DNA from: Lota lota
Taxonomy: Eukaryota; Chordata; Actinopteri; Gadiformes; Lotidae
Assembly (NCBI GenBank): GCA_026745465.1
Contig: JACYXH010000216.1
Location: 2,056,501 to 2,120,500, forward strand
Length of the DNA stretch: 64,000 bases
Direction of reading: 5' to 3'
Shown piece after piece: positions 1 to 19,020 of this stretch. The notes under the pieces are model-generated. The model did no database searches. It had not been told where the DNA came from and worked only from the letters and a program-made list of their open reading frames with translations. The translations under genes and the position numbers were made by a program. Position 1 is the stretch's first letter; each line of letters opens with the position of its first letter.

Positions 1-3000
1 CTTGGGTTTTACCAAGGTGCAGCCCATGTGCATGTGCATGTTCATGTTTGTTGATGTTTATAACATAGCAGTTCAAACAAATATTCTGGAGCTACTGTAT
101 TTTCCAGAGATAATGATGGCAAAAACTGAACACAGCATTTCTTGAAAATCTTATATTGTATTTCCGTTCTTTTGAAGTCAGTTCAGAAGTAGCAAAGACA
201 CACAAGTATAGTGAGGAGACAGATCTGCTACAGCAGGGTCCCTAGCAGACTTTAATCCGCTCTGTCCTCCAATCTGCCTTGCAAGACAACAGCGAAACAG
301 GCAGGGGGTGCCTGGCCTTTTGTGAACATCTTTATGATGTGGGCAGGCTATGTTCCCCTACCAACTTTTACTGACTTTTTTCCCCCTCTTACTTCATTAT
401 GTGCGAGTCAAATGAGAAAGTAAAGGCATTTAGTGTGGTCATTACTTCTCCCAATACATTTTGCAAGTGAATAACTCAACTGAAGTGAAACTACGTGGAA
501 CCCCTGCTGGTCGAGTTGGGGGTGTTGTGTTTGTCCAAAGTAGATACGGACATGGGCGGTAAATGGGGATAAGGGGTCAGGACGGGTGAGAGAGAGAGAG
601 AGAGAGAGAGGGAAGGTACCAGGACATGCTCTCCTTCTCCCCAGGATGCACAGTGCAGCCAGTCTGAAATATAGCTGGGTTTCTTTGATGCTGGAGACAA
701 TGCACCTGTTGGGGGGCCTCGGGCCATGTCCCCCTCCCATGTGTCCTCTTTCCTTCCCTCCCTCCCTCTCTCCCTCCCTCCCTCCTCACTGCCTTTTCTC
801 ATGTCTTTGCGGTGTCATTTGCCTCTGCCTATTATAGCTATATTCTGATATTTCCCTTGTTATTGTATTGCTGCCAGTATCCCAGACAATCCCGCTACCT
901 CTTGTCTTAGAAATTAAGTCGAGCATCGGGTGGGCTTGCGGTCTTGTAAGTATTCCCGAGGGATTCCATTATGCTTGTGTTGTTTGTCTCAGTCTAGCCT
1001 TGAACGTAGCAACAGGAAAAATACACAGAATACTCTTTTGGCCTTTTGGTGTCTCCATAACAAAGGCCATCAAGGCCGTTTCCCCTGGTGTTTAGGCTGT
1101 GAGTCGGTTCAAATTCGATTTTTTTTTATATACGTTCTTTTAGTGGCCCGTTCTTTCAATGGCAGCAGTAAGACCATGTCCTTGAAGGCCCCTCTGAATG
1201 AATTCATTCCGAGTTGACTGAATAAATAAACAAGGAAGCCTGAATAAACACCCAAACGTACCGTATTTGCAAATATGATGGAGGTCAATCCTTTTTTGTC
1301 CTCCATTTTCTGTTTCCCAGACTCATTGTGTTGAGTCTAAACATAATGGTTTCAAGGAATCCTTCCACAGACACCTTGTCATAGCACTTCAATTTGATTG
1401 ACGTGCCACTTCTTTCTTCTCATCAGACATGGTATAATAGTCTCAAAGTGTCTCTTTTACATAACATTGGACAATTGCATGAGAGTCCTTTTCATTCACT
1501 CGGGCCCCCAGCAAATTCCAACCAAAGGAACCTCAACATTTCTGTTTTGTGATGTTAAAATTAGCTACCACTGTGGCATGTGCTTGATATGGTAATATGG
1601 AAGGAAAACTCGGCGTTGGATTGTTGATTTTCATTTAGCATGGACGTTTGATTTGCAATTTGCATTCCTGTGCTGGGACTAGATTCAAGAGCAGCACTTC
1701 AAGGTTGTTGTATACTGGGAACAAATGGGAATGTTAGGTGAAAATTCCATACCATTCCAATCAAATTCCTTTGAAGTGAAGATCAGAACATTTTCACTGT
1801 GGGAAGTAGAATATTTGCCCAGAAAATGCGGTTTCAGCCTGTTCGTCCATTTAACAGAAATACAAGCCTGCTCAAAACTAATCAAAACTTTTCCGAACTT
1901 CTAGATTTAGAATAATTTTACAGCATGCAGAGTGGTTTACATTATGGCGTCACCAAGCACTTCTTACAATGAGACGTTTTATTGCCATACTTCACAATGG
2001 AGCCTTTGGCTGCGTTGCATATAAGAGTGCTGCACTAAATCTTTAATGCAGAGTTACAGGGAATAATAGGGCACAGTGTACCTCTCTCTGTGTCTGACTG
2101 CATAGTGTCTCATTCCCACCTGGCCAGCCTCCAGGTCATACTGCAGCACTTTGCCTCAGAGTGAGTCTTAGAGGCCTGATACGGAGACTTCCTGCCCTCG
2201 TTCACTCATGCAGAACATGGGTTGCTTTGTGCGCTACAATGGTACACTTTGGATATTCTTTGCAGGTAACCTTTACCGCAGCCCTTAACTCGACTGACCT
2301 ATGGAAAGCTAGCCTCACAGGTGCTCCTATGTACCGGAGAGGCCGTCCTCTTCTCAAAACCAGCCCCTGTGTTGGGGCACTGTGCAGGGTGTTTGACCGC
2401 CACCCACCAGCATGTGTCATGGTCAAAGTCCCGGTGCTCTGGAGAAACCCTGGCAGTCCCTCAATGGCTCATTCACCGCCCCTAAGGGACAATGCATTTT
2501 TTCCATGCCATAAAGCAGACGCTGTATTATAGTGGCACAATGCAGGGCCCATTGAAAACTATTTTCCATATGAAAAGCTCACCGGGATCGGGATGCCTAC
2601 CACTGTGTGAGGCTTTTTGACTCGCCACTCCATAATGGGTGTGTGCTGGAAGGAAAAATGAGCGGGCTATTCCAACTGGTATTGTGCTTTCATCACAGGC
2701 AGAGGAAATGCAATGTAAAGTGCTGATCTTGGCTGTTCTTCTGGACATTTCTACTTCCTAGAATACTGAGTGCACTGTGACTGAGAATGGGTCTGTCAGC
2801 ACTTGCGCCTGAAACTAATTGGGCAGGAAGCTTGAGGGATTGACGAATTTGCCTTAAAACACATTTACAAAGGTGTTGGTTCTCCACGCTTGTATTCAGC
2901 AAAAAAGGAAGATTGGAATCAATGAAATTCTCCCTGTTGGCAAGAGTTTGACGAAGCTTCCACCATGGCTGGTGTATTCCTGTAATAGAATCCAAGCCAA

Positions 3001-3062
3001 GATTTAAGAGTCAGTAAATCAAGAGCCGAGAAATGTTCAAACAACTTTCCTACATAGGATTA

Positions 3063-3065
<3 letters not shown>
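1..3065. other. Non-coding sequence, no gene recognised
   Basis: Mixed, mostly unique sequence with a short GA repeat (587-610) followed by a CCCT-rich stretch (730-790). The longer open frames lack any recognisable protein pattern. Probably intergenic or 5' intronic to nrcam. Confidence 0.6.

Positions 3066-3093
<28 letters not shown>
3066..3093. repeat. Poly(G) run, 28 bp
   Basis: 28 consecutive G, first of many long G or C runs in the window. Confidence 0.95.
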
Positions 3094-6290
<3,197 letters not shown>

Positions 6291-6524
6291 AGTGAGTGGT
6301 TGTTATAAACCAGCCTCGTTTCTCTTTGATTAAAAAAATATCAATCAACGGGGAACGTGACCGCCTCAAAGCATGGCCACTTCCTACAATGGAAACCTGC
6401 TGTTCCCTGGATGCCAGGGTGAGGTTTCACCACTGGTGACCACAGCCTGTGGTTCAGAAGCGATTGGTTACCTAAAGAAAAGCAATGGGTCTGTAGGGGT
6501 GGACTTAACGTGTGATTGTGTGGG

Positions 6525-6528
<4 letters not shown>

Positions 6529-6576
<48 letters not shown>

Positions 6577-6695
6577 AGCAGGCCCGGCCGGCGGCATTAC
6601 ATATGCGGGTAAATTATTGATGAAGTGGTAAATCCTATCTACCCTGTGGCAGGTGTGCTGTTTGTGCTGTCGGCTGTGTGCTGTGTGTGTGTGTG

Positions 6696-6732
<37 letters not shown>
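6529..6732. repeat. Two (GT)n microsatellites
   Basis: GT arrays at about 6529-6574 and 6677-6731 separated by unique sequence. Confidence 0.9.
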
Positions 6733-6733
<1 letters not shown>

Positions 6734-8390
6734 TCAAAAGCATCTGAGGTGTGCTCATGGACAAGTGAAGTCAATGTTGTAATTAAACAGAGCATGGCCA
6801 CGTTGCATCCCACACAGTTATCCATTAAACAGAAGGCAGCCGGTGTGTTCAATTTGTAGACAAATATACTATACAGAACAGTTGCTGCTGAATGTGGGTT
6901 TAAAAACCGATCCACAGAAAGCAATCATCTTTCTTTTTGGTCACTTTTTCATTCTCCTTCCGTATTGTGTCTGAGGTGTCACCCCGCTCTCACTCTCTCT
7001 TTCTCTCTCTCTATCCATCGGTCTATCTATCTATATATCTTTCTGTCTCTCTGTCTCTGTCTCTCTGTCTCTGGGCTGTCTCCTGCACCAGGGAGCACAG
7101 CACAGTGGGTGCCAGGGAACCAGGCTGGTGGACAGAGAGGCTTGAGGGGCTGGGGTGGGTGGGAAGGGAGTAGAGGGGTCTGCCGCTGGTTCTGAGAGGA
7201 CAGTGCCTGGCTCCAGAAGCCTGCCGAGCCCCGTTTGGTCTCCCTCCGCTGGACCAGAGAGAGATGGACATGTGGGGGCATGTGATGGAAGGGAGATGGG
7301 GGGACGCAGAATGCATCAGACTGCATACAAACGTGTTAAGGTATAGTTGCTGGTATGTGTGTTAGCAGGAGTTAAGCAGAAAAACCTTGACATCCTTCTC
7401 GAAAACCTTTTTGCGGGTTTTCCTCTACCTATCCTGTGTGCGTGTGAATGTGTGTGTGCACGTGCGTGTGCGTTTGTGTGTTTTCTTAGTCCTCTGCTTG
7501 TCTGCCGCCCTCCAGCCCTCTCTCTCTCTCTCTCTTGCACCTTTTGGTGGAGCTCTCTCATCCACACCAAGAATACATTTGTTTTTCATTATTGATTGAC
7601 TTTTCTGACACCACGCTGGCTCTCTGTTGCTTGTCTTAAAAAAAGATGTGGTTGCTCTCTGAATGTGTCGGATTAGCTGCATACAGTGGGTCCCCGCTTC
7701 CTTGAAGCATCTGCTCTTGTCATCTAATTGTACAATACAAATACATTGGTTTGGACACGTCGCACACACTTACAGATTTGGTTTCAATGACTAAATGTAG
7801 ATAAATAAAATATGTGTATTCAAGTTGTCCAGGCGTACTCCTTCGTCAGCTCTCTGAGGAAAGAGTCATGTTATTTTTTTTTTGCGTTTAAAACGTTTTG
7901 CATGAACACGCTTTAAGCTAATTCTTTTAAAGTGTTTACCGTCCCTGCAGAGGTTTCCCACTTGCCACTGGTGCTGCCATCTGTTTCACCTGCAGTCACC
8001 CAAGTGGCACCGAGCGCGCGGGTGGGTGGGTGGGGGGTGGGTGTTTGTACCTCTTGGGTCAGGCTGCAGAATGTAAAGCAGATCCTCTTAGCAGTGGGCT
8101 CTCTGTCAGCAGCCAGCTGATTGGTATACAATAGGAGTCTCAGGGTCGCACACAGGCTTCCTATTCATATAGGACGACTTCCTGTTCATATAGTCCATAG
8201 GACGCTACCTGTGTAAGACGTCACATGACCAAACTGAGTCCCACAGGAACCCCCCCCCCCCCCAGAATATCTACTGATACTTAGTTTGTTTGTTGCTTGC
8301 ACTGTTCTTTGCAGGGTTATTGTTGTATCATGATAAATGCAAAGCTTCTCATCGTACAGGCTATGCATGTATCTAAATGTATATATGCGC

Positions 8391-8430
8391 ACATAACAAT
8401 GTCATCTATTTAATAATGACATTGTTATGT
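8391..8430. repeat. Perfect 15-bp inverted repeat (hairpin)
   Basis: acataacaatgtcat (8391-8405) is repeated inverted at 8416-8430 around a 10-nt loop. It lies just before a GT-rich region. It could be the core of a small palindromic element. Confidence 0.8.
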
Positions 8431-8728
8431 GTGTGCTTGTATGCATGTGTGCGTGCATATGTAAATGCAATTGCATGCATTTGTATGTGTGCTTGGTTGC
8501 ATGTGTGTTTGTGTATGTCATGTGTGTTGGTCGTAGGAGTGTGCTAATATGGCCCATAAATCACAGATGTGTACTGTACATCTGTGCGTGTGTGTGTGTG
8601 TGGTCGGAGGCTGGTGAATAGAGACAGCTGGTGAGAGAGCTGGCCCCAGCGTGGGTGAGGAGAGAAGGAGAGAAGGAGGAGATACAGAGACCAGAGGAGG
8701 AGGCGGAAGGAGCCAAAACAGAAAACAG

Positions 8729-8845
<117 letters not shown>

Positions 8846-8989
8846 TGTATTCCTTCTGCTGGCCAGTATAGGCCGCTACTTCAAAGAGCAGCACGCCCGC
8901 TTCCAGATACACAAATTCTCTCCTCCCTCCTCTACTGCTGCCAAAGGTAGCTAGCTACGCAGTGAACTATGAATTAGCTCCAGAGCCCG

Positions 8990-9278
8990 CCTCATAAAAG
9001 GGAAGTAGAAGATTGCTGCAGTGCTTACCTATGAAGAGGATGAGTCGAGGCGGGACACGAGACAGAAGAGCAACGACTCAGAAGGGACCAGCTTTTAAAC
9101 ACTGACCACGATATACAGAAGACGGTGAAAGACGCACGCTTTCCCCAAGTCTCTCCTGTCCTCATTCGGGTCATTCGTTTTATCGCGTCGGTCTGACAGG
9201 CTGTTAGTAGTGTTTGGCTTGCTGGGAAGCTGGGGTTGGGGGTGCTGGGGGTAGCTTGTTTATTAGCTTTGGGTCATG
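8990..9278 (+). promoter_or_regulatory. Candidate promoter and first exon with donor
   Basis: A TATA-like ataaaag (8994-9000) is followed by about 250 bp unusually rich in CG dinucleotides for this window and ending at catg|gtgagt (donor at 9279). CG-rich sequence continues to about 9360. No in-frame ATG supports coding, so it would be an untranslated first exon. It could belong to nrcam, 25 kb downstream, or to nothing. Confidence 0.25.
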
Positions 9279-9454
9279 GTGAGTATAACGAACCGTCTGG
9301 ACGATGCTCCCCCCGCACCGCGTCGATCACATATGCCTCGCACAGACGGCAAATGAAAATTGGTCCTGCTGCGCAAACACATTGGAGGTGCTCACACGCA
9401 TGCACACGCCTTCTGGGGACTTATGGGAGTGGATTTGTGGATGTGTTGAATTGC

Positions 9455-9563
9455 AGGCTTGTGTTTGTGTGTGTGTGTGTGCGCCTACGTGTGTGTGCAG
9501 TGTGTCACTCTGTACCTGTATGTATGTGTGGGTGTGTATACACATGCGATCCCTTCCCTTGTG

Positions 9564-9599
<36 letters not shown>

Positions 9600-9930
9600 C
9601 GCCTGCGTGTGTGTGTAGTTGCGTGTGTCACTCTGTACCTGTATGTATGTGTGGGTGTGTATGTACATGCGATCCCTTCCCTTGTGCATGTGTGTGTGTG
9701 TGCGTGTGTATGGGTTGTTATGTGTGTGTGTGTGTTCCTAGACGTTTGTGTGTGCATGTGCCTGCGTGTGTGTGTGTAGTTGCGTGTGTCACTCTCTACC
9801 TGTATGTGATCCCTTCCCTTGTGCATGTGTGTGTTTGTGTGTGTATGTTGTAGCTTGTGTCACTCTATACCTGTTTGTATATGTGGGTGTGTATAAACAA
9901 GCTATCTCTTGTGTCTGTGTGTGTGTGTAT
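9455..9930. repeat. Composite GT-rich minisatellite, about 4 units
   Basis: The phrase gtcactctgtacctgtatg recurs near 9504 and 9627, and diverged near 9788 and 9859. Each is followed by the catgcgatcccttcccttgtg phrase (or a truncated form) and by GT runs, giving a higher-order unit of 70-160 bp. Open frames across it (Cys/Val-rich) are repeat artefacts. Confidence 0.85.
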
Positions 9931-10056
9931 GAACACATACATGTGCTCCCTTTTGTGTCTCCTTCTGGGCGTGTTTATCTCCTGCTTGTGTGCTCTGGGC
10001 TCCATGATGGATCATCGTCTTATTGGTGACAGCATGGAGCATAAGAAAGAAGTCGT

Positions 10057-10079
10057 GGGGGGGGGGGGGGGGGGGGGGG
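10057..10079. repeat. Poly(G) run, 23 bp
   Basis: Uninterrupted G run. Confidence 0.93.
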
Positions 10080-11000
10080 AACACACTTCAAAGCCATTGG
10101 ACCTCTTCCAGGTCCTCCCATGTCTTCAGATGCTGTTTCCTCGTTGGGGACCACCCCCCACGTACTGTATTAAGCGTGGCGACCAGCCTGCTCATTATAA
10201 CACATGATTGGCTGCCTTATTGCCACACAGTGTATGACTTCTATCTGCCAAGTCAGTCCCAATCTCTTTTAGTCAGAGCTGGAGGATAGAGTCATGCAAA
10301 GTCATTTGATCGTAATTCTCTTTTGAGGAATACAAATGTATTCATGAAGGAATGTATTTTATGGCATCTGACCACTTCCCCCATTGATTTAGATGTAGGA
10401 CCGCGCCTACTTGTTTGTTTGCGATGTGTGTGTGTGTGTGTGTGTGTGTCTGTGATTAACAAAAAAAAGCACCCCAAACCGTTCTTTGAGTCTGAGAGAA
10501 ATACGACCCGGCAGCACAATGCAGGTTCTTAACCTCAGGGTAGCTCTGCTAATGCCTGTGGGTGGTAAATCTCCATCCCTGTTCAACGCCTGCATTGTGT
10601 ATAGGGGTGCTCCTTCTCTCTCCCTCTCTCCCCTTCTGTCTCTCTCTCCCTCTGCTCCCAGGCCTCCCCGTTGTCTGAGAGCGTGTTAACACTCCAGCCC
10701 GGCCGCCGAGGCTCATGGCTCCATGGAGACCAATCTCAACCAGCTTTATTAGTGTGTGTGTGTGTGTGTGTGTCCATGTGTGCGTCCGTGTGTACATGCG
10801 TGCGGTCTGTGTGGGTCTGTGTGTGTGTGTTTGTGCACAGCTTTGTGAGTTGAGTTAATCTGTGTGTATTGTGAGTAAAGTGTGTATCATAGATCTATTT
10901 TTGCATATCTATGATTTTGAAATGTTTTTGTGTGTGTGGGGGGATGTCCTTATTGTTGTGGAGTTGAGTGTGCGTAGAATGAGTATGATGTGTATTTGTG

Positions 11001-11126
<126 letters not shown>

Positions 11127-11828
11127 ACCCCGGGTCTGGTTTAGTTTCAAAAAGCCACAGAGAGGTCGTGACTATATTGACGGGCCTCTTGCTGTAATTC
11201 ATGTAAATTCCCTTAAGATGGCGGCCCCATTGTCTTCCCATAGTCCCTCTGCTAAATCAGATGCATGTATCACCAGTAGGGCTACACTTTAATGCACATT
11301 GGTTCAACCACAACAGATATATCACAAAAACAATAAAAGCTTTGTTGGCTGTATAGTGATGATTGTAACGCACTGAAATGTACCGTCCACATGGTGAGAG
11401 TAAAATGTACATTTTGTGAGAATGTGTTTGTTCCCGGAGAAATAACAGAGTTAATGAGTTGAAGCGGGGGTTTTGTTTGTTACTCTTATGTAGAAAAACA
11501 CCTGAGGACAGCTGTGGCTGTGTTAATCAGCCCATTGTTGTGTTTTAGGACTTGAAGGAGGAGGAAGCAATCAGACTGTTTATTGAAACGACCGCAACAG
11601 TTGTCCTGGAACATGTACAACAGCTCCTACATACACCAACTCAAACAAACAAGTTCAGAAAAGGAAGTATAGTCCACCATTCTTCTGTGAAGGACAACAA
11701 ACGGGAGAGTAGTAAATCTTCTCCCTACTTATCCCTTCACTTTGGGTTTGACAACAGTGAAGTATTTTACAAGTGGCAACCCTACCCTGCTTGGATTCTC
11801 GCTGGCCTTGAGAAAGCATTGAACATAT

Positions 11829-11842
11829 CCCCCCCCCCCCCC

Positions 11843-11877
<35 letters not shown>

Positions 11878-11878
11878 A
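11829..11878. repeat. Poly(C) tract, about 49 bp with one A
   Basis: Two C runs (12 and about 35) separated by a single A. Confidence 0.93.
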
Positions 11879-11973
11879 GGAGCCAATCACATTTGTCCAC
11901 CATTCATGGATTTCAATAGGGAAACTGAAGGGAGTCCTCCCCATACTCACTTAGAAGAACATGCATGCGTTTA

Positions 11974-14640
<2,667 letters not shown>

Positions 14641-14777
14641 CGCACGCACACACATTAACACACAGAAACACACACACACACACACACACATTAACACACA
14701 GAAACACACACACACATTAACACACAGAAACACACACACATACACATCTACACTCGTATACAAACCCTCACACTAAC

Positions 14778-14822
<45 letters not shown>

Positions 14823-14890
14823 AGCACACACACATACATGCATAAGTACACTTGCATACACACTCAAACACACACACGCACACACACAAA
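14641..14890. repeat. Interrupted CA-rich repeat
   Basis: acattaacacacagaaacacac-type units repeated several times, then irregular CA runs to 14890. Confidence 0.9.
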
Positions 14891-15403
14891 TGAACCAGTA
14901 TATCCACTTCGCCGGGATGAACAGACCCCTGTAAGAGAAATTTAAAATTGCACCTTGCTACCTTGTCTTGTCTGAGACTGGCTGGTCTCGTACCTTCAAG
15001 CGGTCCTTATCCCACTCTGCTTATACCATGCCTCACAAATACACCTTCCTGCATTCCTCATGTACTTTGGATGATGACTGCTTATGCCTTGATTATGCTT
15101 TATGACTGAGCTCAAATGAAAGGACTCAGACTACAAATATTTATAATGAATATCGCTCAGGCTCTAAACTGCAGATGAAAACTGTTTCACTAATTTCTTC
15201 AGAGTTTGGCCCCTTCCTGTTGGTATTGCATGAAACTATCGGTATCAGACGATACTAAAATACATACTTACATAAATACTTTAGTTGTGGCTCTCTTAAC
15301 CACTGTGTAAGCTTATGGTATTATGGCCAATGTCTTGCTGTGAAGGGTTTGGTAAAGTGGAGCCTGCAGCAACCTGATATAATCTCTCGCTCTCTACCTA
15401 TCT

Positions 15404-15500
15404 ACCTACCTCGCTCTCGCCCTCGCTCTCGCCCTCTCTCTCTCTCCCCCTCTTCCTCTTCCTCTTCCTCTTCCTCTTCCTCTCCCTCTCCCTCCGTCTC
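15404..15500. repeat. (CTCTTC)n hexamer-type pyrimidine repeat
   Basis: ctctcgc units followed by five cttcct units; purely pyrimidine apart from a few G. Confidence 0.85.
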
Positions 15501-16129
15501 TCAGGGCTATTTCAGCCTCCTCTCCCCATCCCATCTCTTCTCATCACCATGGCAGCCAAGACTGGACATGTGTGTCAGCACTGATTCTAACATGTTCAGG
15601 AGTGAGAGGTGGGAGTGGAAGGATGAGGAGGGGGGGAGGGGGGGTGTGGCGGATGGATTGGTGTGGAGGGGGGGGGGGGGGGTGGCTAGGAGCGGAGGGG
15701 GGTGTAGAGGTGTGACAGCAGGGATGGTTGACTGGCTTGCCGTCTTACTCTGGCAGGCTAGCTGTCACAGATGGAGAGGCAGCCTTTGACGGTATGAGCA
15801 CAGTCCAACTGGATTTGGCAGAGGTCACCTCTCGCTTTCTTGTATTTATAGATCTCTGTAGACAACAGGCCAGAGCCCAGGCCTGTTCGACTATATGTAG
15901 GTAGAATAAATAGGTAAACTGGGGAAATGTAAAGGTGTTAATTCAGGTGTGGCTCGACATGTTTATTTAGGGTTGTGCCATGCAGAGCAGCAGCATGGAA
16001 GATGTAAAGTTGCGCTATAGTTACTACTGTAGCTGTGTCTACATTGGTATCCCTGCATGTGGGCGGACAGATTCGAAAGAAATTGTTTCATTCTGGTTCT
16101 CACTTTCTAGTAGGGTGCTTATGGGCGTT

Positions 16130-16310
16130 GGGTGTGTCCTGGGAGTTGAGCCGGGATCATGTAGTGGCCAGGGAGATGGGCTCCCAGCAGAAAGGTACCG
16201 GGTTCAATCTCCCCATGTGGGCATCCTTGGGCAGATGGCCTAACCCTACCTGCGCCTGAATGTATGAATTCACTGTGCGTTGCTTTGACTAAATGACAAA
16301 TGATAAATTA
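16130..16310 (+). mobile_element. tRNA-derived SINE (teleost type)
   Basis: A Pol III B-box-like ggttcaatctc (16201-16211) in a tRNA-like head is followed by the standard teleost body and tail: catccttgggcagatggcc, tgcgcctgaatgtatgaatt, and cactgtgcgttgctttgact then aaatgac. Family assignment from memory of this common tail; borders approximate. Confidence 0.7.
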
Positions 16311-16879
16311 TCAATATTAACCTCACTATGGGGTTACCACACCAATATGTACCACCAACTTACATTTTTTACTAGGTAATATTTTAAAAGCAGGTGAATG
16401 TCTCAAAATTGGATACAGAATCAGCAAATGGTACCAAATATTCCAGACAATAATATTCACATAAAAAACATTTAGTTTCAGTGGCAAGACAAAGTCAGAC
16501 TACAAGCTTTGTGTGAAAAGAATCAGAAAATCGAACGTATCCAACAGAATGTATCCAAGCCAGAGTTCCCAATTATATATCTGTACTGGTGTGGAAAACT
16601 GTACATATGTAATTGAGTGGAAATAGAGAAGGGGGTCTCAAAGGGGTCTCCTCCACAACCGTATTTAGCGCTACCTCTGAAGTCAATAAGCTCTTGCAGG
16701 AAGTGAATTGAACTGGCTTCTCCAATCATTTTGCCTATCGATTCCGCTGGGTATCTCTGTGTTTGCTGTGACACAGGTCCTCCGATTAGATGCCTCGGAC
16801 CACAGACATTGATTCATGTAACCCACTTTCCCTGGTAGACGCACTGTCACACCAAGCCTGGGCCATCAGGAAGTCAGGG

Positions 16880-17260
16880 AGAGGCAGGAGTGAAATGAAG
16901 AGGAGAGGAATAGAGCAGAGAGGGAAGGAGAGGAGAGAAAGGGAGAGGAGAGGAATAGAGCAGAGAGGGAAGGAGAGGAGAGAGGAGGAGAGGAGAGAGA
17001 AAGGGAAAGGACAGAAATAGAGCAGAGAGGGAAGGAGAGGAGAGAGAAAGGGAGAGGAGAGGAATTGAGCAGAGAGGGAAGGAGAGGAGAGAAAGGGAGA
17101 GGAATGGAAAGGAGAGGAGATGGGATTAGAGGAGATGAGATATGGGGGAGGGGGATGCAAAAGAAAGGAGAGAAAGAAGAGAAGAACAACGGAGAGGATG
17201 AGAAAGGGAGAGGAATAGAGAGAAGAGGAGAGAGCGAGAACAAGGAGAGGAATAGGAGCA
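16880..17260. repeat. Polypurine minisatellite (AGGAGAGGAATAGAGCAGAG units)
   Basis: About 380 bp almost free of pyrimidines on the + strand. Units of about 40-50 bp containing gaatagagcagagagggaag recur at least four times (16908, 16953, 17014, 17063). Confidence 0.9.
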
Positions 17261-17992
17261 GCCGTTGAATTAAGTCCAGAGAAGCTTGGCCAGTGATTAG
17301 AGGAGATAACAAGGGTAAGCAGAAAAACAAAATGGACAAACTGAATAGCAATGTAACAAACAGCCAGGGAAAGGGGAACTCAGAGAGAAATATGAAGAAA
17401 GGAGAGAATCCAATAGAAGAATAATAGAATGCAGATGAAGCACAAAAGCCTCCTGCCTCCATCATTCTGAGTAATCAACTGCAGATTTTCTATCAGCCTG
17501 GTGCATGCTGCCAATCATGCACGATAAAGTTAATCAGTATCCTGGCGCGCATTCCCTTTGATTTATCGCTTATGTTAACACCACATGTTCACAGAGTCAC
17601 CAAAATCTGCTTGGAACAGCCAGGCATTTTGAGAATTGTATATTTGGTGCAGATTTTGGAAGGGCGCACAGATTTCTCGGGCAACTTATGCGCGTGAAAC
17701 TATCTCTAGATGACAAAGACAATTCAGAGGAGCAGTGTGCTGTGTAATCAGGGGAAGGCTGCTGATAATTGGTAGATTATAGCAAAAGCAGAAACGGAGA
17801 GCCAGGCCCATTGGGAAGCAAGAGGATATTTCTGTTTGGAAGAAAATATGCATAGCGGTGCATATCAACCCTATCAGATAAGAGCCGATTTTCCAAAGCA
17901 TGGCTGCTTTACAATGTTGACTTCTGTCCTTTTTAAAGAAGGTAGAAGAAACTGCATTTCTAATATCCTCCTGTTGCTTTTCTTTTCTTCAG

Positions 17993-18050
17993 ATTTGAGG
18001 AATAAACCGGAATACACCCAGGGAAAAGGAGAGGAATTCATCCTTCTCTG
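17993..18050 (+). other. Candidate untranslated 5' exon of nrcam
   Basis: A textbook acceptor (ttgcttttcttttcttcag, with 15 pyrimidines) precedes a 58-nt segment without ATG, closed by ctg|gtaagt, a perfect donor. The 500 bp around it are non-repetitive. Mammalian NRCAM has non-coding 5' exons, and this lies 16 kb upstream of the start-codon exon on the same strand. Exon identity is inferred from splice signals only. Confidence 0.4.
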
Positions 18051-18872
18051 GTAAGTAACAAACATTTTTTATTTGATGAATTATCCATTCCCATCCGCTG
18101 CTCTCTTGACATTTAAAACCGCCATCATCATTTTCCAAAACAGTGTCAATGTTTCCACCTCCGGGCATCATTCGTTCTCGTTCCTCTCAGTGGCATTTCT
18201 CTGCGACAGGAAGCACACACACGCTCAACCAGCCAGTCTGGCAAGTGTCTGTAACGCCACAACTTAACTTACATAAAAAAAGAAAAAAGAAAAAAAGGTT
18301 GATGTACATTTTAACACTCAGCTCAGATGCCCCTACAAGGATAGCTTGCCGATCAGATTGCATGCTCTTGCCTATTCCCCCAGGTCGCTGCTTTGCACGC
18401 CCGTTTGGCGGTGCTAGCCAGCCCACAGCTGCAAGAGGAAAAAGGTCAGAATTAGACCTGCATTCTGGCAACTGGTGTTTCTCTCCGCTATGGTTTGAAA
18501 GGCACTGCCCACACTTTGTGCATCGGACAGCTAGGAGTAAAAACAGAAGCCCGTGGTTGTCAAGGTAACGTCGTTGTCACCGGTTGATTTCAGTAGGTGT
18601 TGACGGTCTAAAGTGGTTGGGCAGCACATAAAGCTTAGAATGCACTTAGTCTCTGTTTCTTGCAGCATAATGCATCATAATGGAGCGCATGAAAAGGCAG
18701 ACAATTCCCTAATGGCACACAGACAATTAAGAAGGAAGAGGGAAAATTAACATTTTTCAGTCTGCATCGACTCTAACAGTGCATTAGGGCCCTCAAGAAT
18801 TGACTTCTAAATCACACAGTGCATTGGAAGTGACCCTCTGTAGCCTATTCGCAGTGCGTCGGGGGTGATTGC

Positions 18873-18911
<39 letters not shown>

Positions 18912-19020
18912 CCCAGTGGGGTAGTTGATCTAATGTGGTGTGAGTGGAACTGACATGATGTGATATGTGTCTACCCCTCGCTGGTGTGTGAGGGGAGATG
19001 ATCCCACCACACATATGCAT

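Noticed and set aside
911..945. 35-bp segment with tcttgtcttag acceptor and gtaagtatt donor
   Set aside because: Good donor but too short and isolated, 33 kb from the gene, with no homology; likely chance.
9236..9853. Possible secreted protein starting with a hydrophobic LGVLGVACLLALGHG segment
   Set aside because: No ATG in frame, and the frame continues into a GT minisatellite; a donor site cuts it at 9278.
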